Shown piece after piece: positions 1-4,488 of a stretch of 5,963 nucleotides of DNA. The stretch comes from JAYEJW01 sp034716535. GTDB taxonomy: Bacteria > Pseudomonadota > Gammaproteobacteria > Chromatiales > Chromatiaceae. Location: the NCBI GenBank assembly GCA_034716535.1, contig JAYEJW010000590.1, forward strand, positions 1 to 5,963. Direction: 5' to 3'. The number at the start of each line of letters is the position of its first letter. Within the stretch, counting starts at the first letter, position 1. The notes below the pieces were generated by a model, which saw nothing but the letters and a program-made list of their open reading frames with translations, ran no database searches and was not told the origin of the DNA. The position numbers were made by a program, and so were the translations under genes.

Positions 1-94
1 GTCCCTATTGAACGAGTTTCCATGAAATCTTTAATCATGGGGACATATTGTAACAGGTTGTTTTGACGTGGAAAAGTGACTTTCGATTCAGGCA

Positions 95-148
95 CTAGTG
101 TAGGCCGAAGTAGTCACCGATGTCCTTCACCGTGTGTGCACCGCTCGC
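95..148 (-). pseudogene. Degraded C-terminal helix-turn-helix remnant of a transposase-like protein
   Basis: The minus strand encodes ASGAHTVKDIGDYFGLH and then meets TAG at 97-95. The pattern (A-x-SGA-x-T-x-K-x-IG-x-x-FG-x-HYS-x-VSRI) is familiar to me from the C-terminal helix-turn-helix of REP-associated or Y1-type transposase-like proteins, where it normally continues with HYS and VSRI. Here the frame stops straight after Leu-His. The residues upstream in the same frame (RPDQKEIGKTPP) do not resemble the rest of such a protein, so only about 50 bases are recognisable. The downstream bases could be brought back to a Tyr-Ser-Ala-like continuation only by adding bases, which suggests decay by small indels. 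No function is expected. The family assignment rests on memory of the motif and is tentative. Confidence 0.35.
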
Positions 149-207
149 GAGAGCAGGCGGGGTCTTTCCTATTTCTTTCTGATCTGGTCGACCCACGTAC
201 CTCGAGC

Positions 208-1002
208 TTAGTCTGGATGCCGCGGCCACGCGGAACTGTCGATCGTCTCCTGGTAAGCGTGCCAGGTCGCATGACCTATCAAGGGTAGGGTGACAGCCAG
301 CCCGATAAAGGCAGTGACTATACCTATCGCAACTGCTGCAACGATCAACAGTACCCAAACGAGCATGGCCGGCTTGTTGCGAAGCACTGCGTTGAAGCTG
401 GTCACCACCGCGGTCACCATGTCGGTTTTGCGGTCCAAGATCATCGGCAGGGAGAAAGCGCTGATGCAGAATACGAAGGCCGCAAACAGTGAGCCGATGA
501 TGGTGCCAATCGTCAGAAAAGTGGCCATTTCAGCCAGGGTGGGGCGCGCCAACGCGGGAAAGAATACATGGGTCATGGAGGCCGCCCGGGCCCACACGAG
601 GAATATGACCATCAAGATTACTGCGAACACCATTTCGTTGCCGACATGGCGCAAGCTCTCTCGTATGGAGTGTCCGAGGGACGGTGTTCGACCTTTTTGA
701 AGCTGTAAGCTGATGTCGTAGAAGGCCAGAGCAAGAATAGGACCCAGGAAAATGAACCCGGACAGCAGTGCGAGCAGTACCACCAAGTTTCCAAAGGCTA
801 TCGCGAAATACGCCATCAGATAACTGCATACAACCAGGATCGCGCCGTAACTGAGGCTTTGCACAGGGGCCCGCCGGAGATCCTGCCACCCCAGCTTAAT
901 CCATCTGATTGGCGCATTGACCTCCAGTCTCTTGCAGGGTGCAGCAAAAGGGAGTGACTCGTTCTCCTTGTCCTGATCCTTTGGTGTAGTGGATTCTGTC
1001 AT
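208..1002 (-). CDS. DUF2189-family integral membrane protein
   Basis: A 264-residue multi-pass inner-membrane protein of the DUF2189 family, whose molecular function is unknown. A polar N-terminal stretch of about 25 residues is followed by the family signature around residues 30-53 (NAPIRWIKLGWQDLRRAP then SLSYG). Hydrophobic segments lie at about 52-70, 73-95, 123-143, 158-186 and 212-242, giving roughly six membrane passes. The C-terminus carries the typical PLIGHATWHAY motif (240-250). An in-frame ATG seven codons upstream (1023) exists, but the ATG at 1002 has a strong AAGGAGAG ribosome site just before it, and the upstream ATG overlaps that site, so I choose 1002. The DNA is visibly less GC-rich than the methyltransferase operon. 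The gene stands alone behind a 465-base intergenic region and is probably transcribed by itself. Family call is confident, role unknown. Confidence 0.88.
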   Translation of the reverse strand: MTESTTPKDQDKENESLPFAAPCKRLEVNAPIRWIKLGWQDLRRAPVQSLSYGAILVVCSYLMAYFAIAFGNLVVLLALLSGFIFLGPILALAFYDISLQLQKGRTPSLGHSIRESLRHVGNEMVFAVILMVIFLVWARAASMTHVFFPALARPTLAEMATFLTIGTIIGSLFAAFVFCISAFSLPMILDRKTDMVTAVVTSFNAVLRNKPAMLVWVLLIVAAVAIGIVTAFIGLAVTLPLIGHATWHAYQETIDSSAWPRHPD

Positions 1003-1005
1003 TTT

Positions 1006-1013
1006 CTCTCCTT
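1006..1013 (-). promoter_or_regulatory. Ribosome binding site deciding the DUF2189 start
   Basis: On the minus strand AAGGAGAG sits three bases before the ATG at 1002, with its GGAG core six bases from the ATG. It overlaps the codons following the alternative upstream ATG at 1023, which has no comparable site. It therefore favours the shorter, 264-residue product. Confidence 0.7.
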
Positions 1014-1102
1014 GGATTGGCATATTCGAATTTAACAGATTGTTGAATGCCGCCGTTGACCAGGAACGTGCTCCTGCGGATGTGAATCTTTTTTGTTGCC
1101 CC

Positions 1103-1126
1103 TGTCAACACTGCGGTGTTTGTCAA
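1103..1126 (-). promoter_or_regulatory. Paired TTGACA hexamers around a small dyad; possible promoter or operator
   Basis: Reading the minus strand, TTGACA occurs twice, 18 bases apart (1126-1121 and 1108-1103). The inverted repeat AACAC-TGCG-GTGTT (1107-1120) lies between and overlaps them. Each hexamer matches the consensus sigma-70 minus-35 box. However, the position 17 bases downstream reads AGGGGC for the first and TCACAT for the second, neither a good minus-10 box. It could be a regulator site with promoter function for the DUF2189 gene, or chance. The geometry is seen; the role is inferred. Confidence 0.25.
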
Positions 1127-1242
1127 CGCCGGTCCCACGCAAACGCAAGCGACTTTTACGTCGGGTATGTTCGTTTTTGGAGTTTCGTTCGTTATCGGGT
1201 AACCATTCACTCCTCTCTGCTCATTCGCACCCTCTCCCCCAG

Positions 1243-1269
1243 CCCCTCTCCCGCGGGCGGGGAGAGGGG
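1243..1269. repeat. GC-rich hairpin repeat, copy 1
   Basis: A perfect 10-bp inverted repeat, CCCCTCTCCC (1243-1252) and GGGAGAGGGG (1260-1269), with a 7-base loop. A further CCCTCTCCC lies just outside at 1230-1238. Copy 2 has the identical stem. Such CCCTCTCCC/GGGAGAGGG palindromes are common dispersed intergenic repeats in GC-rich proteobacteria. Here they lie downstream of the operon and could stop or slow RNA polymerase, but there is no U-tract, so this is not a canonical intrinsic terminator. Confidence 0.7.
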
Positions 1270-1304
1270 AGCCCGAGCCACTGAGCGAAGAGGAGCTGTT
1301 CCGG

Positions 1305-1330
1305 CCCCTCTCCCGCCCGCGGGAGAGGGG
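1305..1330. repeat. GC-rich hairpin repeat, copy 2
   Basis: A perfect 10-bp inverted repeat, CCCCTCTCCC (1305-1314) and GGGAGAGGGG (1321-1330), with a 6-base loop, GCCCGC. The stem is the same as copy 1, 35 bases away. The loops differ (GCGGGCG in copy 1), so the stems are the conserved unit. Because identical stems can pair with each other, alternative folds between the two copies are possible. It lies about 140 bases past the end of the 314-residue gene. Confidence 0.7.
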
Positions 1331-1467
1331 GTAACTGCGTCGCAACCGGGTGCATCTGTGGGCGAAGTCAACGGTGAGGCGCACGTCCGGTGGTCGGAGC
1401 GCGGTTCGGCGCCTGTACGGCGAGCCTGTGTCGCCTTTCCGATGCTGCTGAGGCCAAGAAGGAGCGG

Positions 1468-2412
1468 CTAAGCCGTAGCAGTCCGCCGTACGCGGGCCTC
1501 CACCCGAATCGCCTTGAGCAGGCCCGGGTTGAGTATCTTCGGGTACAGGCGGTAAAGGGCGTCGGCCTCTAGGGCGCGGCCCTTGGCGGCGTGCTCGAAG
1601 CGGTCGCGCTGGGCGTCGCTCAGGCCGGGAAGCGTGAGAAGATAGGGCGCGCACCAGTCCAGATAGTCCCGCACAAGCTCCCGGTCCGGTGGCTCCGGCC
1701 AGTCCTCTCGCAGCAGGAGGGACGGAAAGTCCTCGGCGGCCAGCGTAGTCGGCACGCCTTCGCCCCCTTTTCCTTCTGACTCCGCCGCCGAGTCCCCGCC
1801 GTCCGCGCCCCTCTCGAACCAACCGAGCCTCGTTGGATGGCCGGCGGTGTCCCGCACCAGTCGTTCGAGCCGGGAGGCATGGTGCCGGGGATCGTCCCCC
1901 TTGCGCGCCGGGATTCCCCGCTCCAGCAGGCCGGGAGATTGGAAGCTGTGGTCGGAGCGGGCGGTGGCGGCCCAGGGCGCCGGCCTGATGCGGGCGCCGA
2001 AAGGCGGCCGGGTGGTCGAGGCGATCAGGGAGAAGGGCAGACCCGCGGCGTCCAGCAGCCAGAGCTCGTGAGGGTCCGCGGGCGGGAACGGCAGGCCGTC
2101 GAGACACTCGGGCAGGACACCGGTCAGGGCCGAGGAGGCGCTGAGCAGCAGATCCAGGTCCAGGATCGGGCTCACGGGCACTCGCCGCAGGCCCGCCTCT
2201 CTGGACCAGGTACCGAAGCGGAAGAAGCGCATCACCGGCTCGCGGCGGTTCTCGCTGCGCCAGGTGTGCTCGGGCTGGGCGCACAGGACCTGGATCTCCC
2301 AACGCACGCCGTCCAGGCTGAGCGCGCGGGCATCCCCCAACTCGACAACCTGCAGCATGCCCCGGAAGGGGTTGAGTCGGCGTGCTCCGTAGCAGACGGG
2401 GCGTTGGCTCAC
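1468..2412 (-). CDS. Conserved-looking protein of unknown function, 314 residues
   Basis: I do not recognise a named domain. The start is GTG in a GTGA overlap with the stop of the small upstream gene, which indicates translational coupling; the next Met (residue 19) would lose ordered sequence. The N-terminal half (about 18-130) has alternating hydrophobic strands: MLQVVELGDARAL, then VRWEIQVLC, then PVMRFFRFGTWS, PVSPILDLDLLL and ELWLLDAAGLPFSLI. A flexible Gly/Asp/Glu-rich linker lies at about 201-222. The C-terminal part (about 225-312) is helical, with conserved-looking aromatic and proline positions (DYLDWCAPYLLTLPGLS; LYRLYPKILNPGLLKAIRVE). There is no signal peptide or membrane helix, so it is probably cytosolic. 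It is the last gene of the methyltransferase operon and ends at TAG just before a 465-base gap. Coding is well supported by amino-acid composition and organisation; function is unknown. Confidence 0.8.
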   Translation of the reverse strand: MSQRPVCYGARRLNPFRGMLQVVELGDARALSLDGVRWEIQVLCAQPEHTWRSENRREPVMRFFRFGTWSREAGLRRVPVSPILDLDLLLSASSALTGVLPECLDGLPFPPADPHELWLLDAAGLPFSLIASTTRPPFGARIRPAPWAATARSDHSFQSPGLLERGIPARKGDDPRHHASRLERLVRDTAGHPTRLGWFERGADGGDSAAESEGKGGEGVPTTLAAEDFPSLLLREDWPEPPDRELVRDYLDWCAPYLLTLPGLSDAQRDRFEHAAKGRALEADALYRLYPKILNPGLLKAIRVEARVRRTATA

Positions 2413-2576
2413 GGATCCGGTCGATCCAGCTTGGCGCGCAGGCGCTCGACGAGCTCATAGGCAGGCTCCTGCAGCTCCGGGGCCAGCACCTCCATCAGGT
2501 ATTCCAGGTCGTCCAGGGCACGTTCGATCTCCCCGCGCTCGGTCATGCCGTCGATGCGCCCTGACAGGTCCTGCAT
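2409..2576 (-). CDS. Small helical protein, 55 residues, probably frameshifted at its 5' end
   Basis: The minus strand encodes a charged, amphipathic helical protein: after a short start (MQDLSGRIDG) come TERGEIERALDDLEYLMEVL and then ELQEPAYELVERLRAKL, which looks like two antiparallel helices and could bind a partner. It sits between the methyltransferase (21 bases after its stop) and the 314-residue gene, whose GTG overlaps its TGA. The ATG at 2576 has no convincing ribosome site. The ATG at 2601 overlaps the methyltransferase stop (ATGA) and is preceded by a strong GGGGGGAGAGGG, but lies in another frame, reading MNGIDPW before the frames diverge. Removing one G from the GGG at 2582-2580 would join both into a 63-residue protein beginning MNGIDPWLMQDLSGR. 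This suggests a recent frameshift or a sequencing error. The helical reading frame itself is convincing; the function is unknown. Confidence 0.7.
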   Translation of the reverse strand: MQDLSGRIDGMTERGEIERALDDLEYLMEVLAPELQEPAYELVERLRAKLDRPDP

Positions 2577-2597
2577 GAGCCCAGGGGTCGATCCCGT

Positions 2598-3872
2598 TCA
2601 TGAAGCCCTCTCCCCCCAGACCGCGTAGACGGGGTCCGAGTGCGCCATGCGGTCCGCGTACTTGTCGTCATCGGGACGCGGGAGGCCACGGATGGACCAG
2701 GTCCCGAGGTTTGTGAAGCCGCCGTCCCGGAGGAAATACTCGAGGACCAGCCCGACCCGCTCGAACTCGTGCACGTCCTGCCACACCTTGATGACCTTGG
2801 GCGGGAACCAGCGGTCCGAGAAGGTGACAACGAAGCGGCCCCCGGGGCGCAGGACCCGGCACACCTCGGCGAAGATCTCTGCCGGCTTGGTCAGGTACTC
2901 CACGGAGACGGTGCATATGGCGGCGTCGAATGCCTGGTCCGGCACGGGCAGCCTGGGGTCGAGGTTGAGGTCGTGCACCAGCCGCTCGGAGAGCAGCGGG
3001 TTGGCATCGAGCTCTTGAGCGTTCATTCCAAGGCCGGTGACCCGGGCCGGAGCCAGATCAGCGCCCAGATGGGAGGTCCAGCTAGACATCAGATCCAGGA
3101 TCCGCGCCCCCTTCGGCAGCAGGCGCCGATACAGCCCCTCGATCTGTGACAGGGCGGTCGCGTCCAGATGATGAACCATGCGCGGTTTCTCGTAGAAGCT
3201 GGCGTCCGGTGACGGATCGAGCCGCGCGAAGGGGATGTCCGAGAAGAAGTCAGTCTCCTGACCGCGCCAGCGGGCCTGCATGCCGGGACTGTTTTCGGTG
3301 ACCATCTCGGCGACGTCGTGACAGGCGCCGCCGTGCTCATCGCGCCCTGCCCAGATGTCCAGGATGCGTGCCTCCAGGTCCAGGGCGTGCCGCGCGAGGG
3401 GGTGATTGAGGTCGACGGTCAGTCCGTCCTCGGCAACCTCGGCGACACGGAATGGGGTGAGGTCCTCCGGGAAGATGCCCCTGACGCCGCCGATGAAGCC
3501 CTTGGGGTAGAAGCGTCCGGCCCGCGGCTCGATGTAGCACTTGCGCAGGTTGCGGTTAAAGGCCCGCCGCGGGACACGGAGGCAGTCTTGCTCCCGGTAG
3601 GTGGTGAGCAGGTCACCCGCGGCGAAGGCGTGTGACGCCACATGGCTCACCGGCTTGTTCATCAGATCCGGTTCCATCTCCGGTGGCAGGATGTCGCGCC
3701 ACAAGTTCAGTTTGTTGGCGACCAGGCAGTCCGTATGCCGGGCGTTCTCGCTCTGCCAGCGCAACGAGAAGGACATGGTCGCCATGGCGCGGCTGTGGGT
3801 CCGCTCCAGCTTCTCGCCGACGGTGGTCGACTCTTCCTCCATCCGTTGCACTTCCAGCAGGGGATCGTTCAT
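2598..3872 (-). CDS. FKBP/SlyD-like segment fused to a class I SAM-dependent methyltransferase
   Basis: A 424-residue cytosolic protein. Residues 80-175 resemble an FKBP/SlyD-type prolyl-isomerase fold: GRFYPKG, then a strand pair and the signature VDLNHPLARHALDLEARI (153-170), matching the D-x-NHPLAGK-x-L strand of SlyD-like proteins. Residues 230-400 are a type-11 methyltransferase domain: motif I at 256-270 (ARILDLMSSWTSHLG), motif II at about 315-327 (FDAAICTVSVEYL) and the post-strand motif RVLRPGGRFVVTFSDRW (339-355). The SAM-binding loop lacks the usual D-x-G-x-G-x-G; Ser-Ser-Trp replaces the glycines, which may be a subfamily trait. Substrate unknown. I start it at ATG 3872: a GGGAG ribosome site lies nine bases before, and upstream residues belong to an unrelated MerR-like remnant that stays in frame, so a 542-residue fusion would be a misannotation. 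First gene of a packed operon with the next two genes. Confidence 0.82.
   Translation of the reverse strand: MNDPLLEVQRMEEESTTVGEKLERTHSRAMATMSFSLRWQSENARHTDCLVANKLNLWRDILPPEMEPDLMNKPVSHVASHAFAAGDLLTTYREQDCLRVPRRAFNRNLRKCYIEPRAGRFYPKGFIGGVRGIFPEDLTPFRVAEVAEDGLTVDLNHPLARHALDLEARILDIWAGRDEHGGACHDVAEMVTENSPGMQARWRGQETDFFSDIPFARLDPSPDASFYEKPRMVHHLDATALSQIEGLYRRLLPKGARILDLMSSWTSHLGADLAPARVTGLGMNAQELDANPLLSERLVHDLNLDPRLPVPDQAFDAAICTVSVEYLTKPAEIFAEVCRVLRPGGRFVVTFSDRWFPPKVIKVWQDVHEFERVGLVLEYFLRDGGFTNLGTWSIRGLPRPDDDKYADRMAHSDPVYAVWGERAS
2606..2617 (-). promoter_or_regulatory. Strong ribosome binding site inside the methyltransferase end, pointing to ATG 2601
   Basis: The minus strand reads GGGGGGAGAGGG followed by CTTC and ATG at 2601. 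It lies within the last codons of the methyltransferase (Trp-Gly-Glu-Arg), and the ATG overlaps that gene's TGA as ATGA. This favours 2601 over 2576 as the original start of the small downstream gene, which would then be out of frame by one base. Confidence 0.45.
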
Positions 3873-4226
3873 TTCAAATTGCTCCCGGTTATCCGGTTGA
3901 CGGGCATCTCGGGCCGGTTCCTGTCGCGTGACGCCGGCACTGCGCCACGCACCGATCCATACGGCTACTCCCCGCGGGAGGCGATCGCACAGCTCCACCA
4001 GATGGCTACGGATCGGACCGCGGGGATAGGAGGCGCTGAAAGAGAGCGCGACCGTCGACATCCCCATCCGATCCACCCCGGCAATGATCTGATCCATCGG
4101 GACGCCGGTGCCCAGGTTCAAGGTCTGGGTGCCCGAGTGGCAGAGCAGCGCCTCGGCCATGAGCAACTCGAGGCGGTGTTGCTTCCCCGGCAGGGTCGCG
4201 AGCAGCAACCCGATCGACCAAGGCAT
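3873..4226 (-). pseudogene. Remnant of a MerR-type regulator: B12-binding-like domain only
   Basis: About 95 residues match the C-terminal cobalamin-binding-like domain of MerR/CarH/LitR-type regulators: IGLLLATLPGKQHRLELLMA, then the helix/strand order LNLGTGVPMDQIIAGV, STVALSFSASYPRG and LPRGVAVWIGA. Intact family members have an N-terminal MerR HTH and a helical cap before this domain; neither is seen upstream, where the frame meets a stop after about eight more codons. The cobalamin signature E/D-x-H-x-x-G is only partly kept: His is present, but the Gly position holds Glu. After VWIGA the sequence stops looking like the family and runs in frame, without a stop, into the methyltransferase ATG. 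In the next frame a TGA overlaps that ATG as ATGA, so the original gene may have ended there before a frameshift. I read this as a decayed regulator with no DNA-binding capacity, not as part of the enzyme. Confidence 0.6.
3882..3886 (-). promoter_or_regulatory. Ribosome binding site deciding the methyltransferase start
   Basis: GGGAG on the minus strand ends nine bases before the ATG at 3872. It supports independent initiation of the methyltransferase rather than translation as part of the upstream MerR-like reading frame. Confidence 0.5.
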
Positions 4227-4488
4227 CGACGAGGGTTGATTCGTCGAGGATCAGGTTGCTGGAGCGCACTGGGTCAACGCCGTCGAGTACGGGCGCGGTT
4301 CAGTGGGCGCCCCTCTTGCTCTCCTTGAGCGCTTCCCGAGGTGCGTCAGGTCGCCGTGGGGGGCGTTTCGGCCAGGCGACGTGCGTAGCGGTTCGGCAAC
4401 GTCCGCTGCTGCTACCAATGGAGCCAGATACTCGCGGCCTCCGAATTCCTCCTGTATCTCTTGGGCTCATGAACCCGTCAGGGTGGAC

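Larger units (their letters stand above)
1003..1467. other. 465-base intergenic region with hairpin repeats and a possible promoter
   Basis: No gene is supported here. The part next to the 314-residue gene (1333-1467) shows nothing I recognise. The middle (1230-1330) holds two GC-rich hairpins with the same stem. The part next to the DUF2189 gene (1003-1200) is richer in A+T and carries two TTGACA hexamers on the minus strand, at 1126-1121 and 1108-1103, around a small dyad. An open minus-strand frame runs from this region into the DUF2189 N-terminus down to 896, but it overlaps that gene by more than 100 bases, and its GTG sits directly against the GA-rich stretch that would have to serve as its ribosome site. 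I treat it as non-coding. Confidence 0.6.

Noticed and set aside
1..44. GTCCC at 1-5 and GGGAC at 40-44 as a possible hairpin, repeat border or CRISPR repeat fragment
   Set aside because: Only five paired bases with a long loop at the window edge, and no repeat unit recurs in the window.
896..2458. A 520-codon minus-strand open frame covering the 314-residue gene and running into the DUF2189 gene
   Set aside because: It is Arg/Pro/Gly-rich in the high-GC part, the typical look of a shadow frame, and conflicts with two better-supported genes. Its end (VNGYPITNETPK onward) lies mostly in intergenic DNA and overlaps the DUF2189 start by more than 100 bases.
1837..2460. A 207-codon plus-strand open frame
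   Set aside because: Gly/Arg/Gln-rich antisense shadow of the 314-residue gene, with no ribosome site or recognisable domain.
2640..3149. Plus-strand open frame of 169 codons opposite the methyltransferase
   Set aside because: It is the antisense of a well-supported methyltransferase domain and has no family features.
4227..4488. Short minus-strand frames between the membrane protein and the MerR remnant, for example a 57-codon frame from the ATG at 4470
   Set aside because: Ser/Arg/Pro-rich composition, no family resemblance, and competing frames of similar length. A neighbouring frame (RSSNLILDESTLVDALVDRVAARD) looks protein-like for 25 residues but turns into shadow sequence of the MerR domain.
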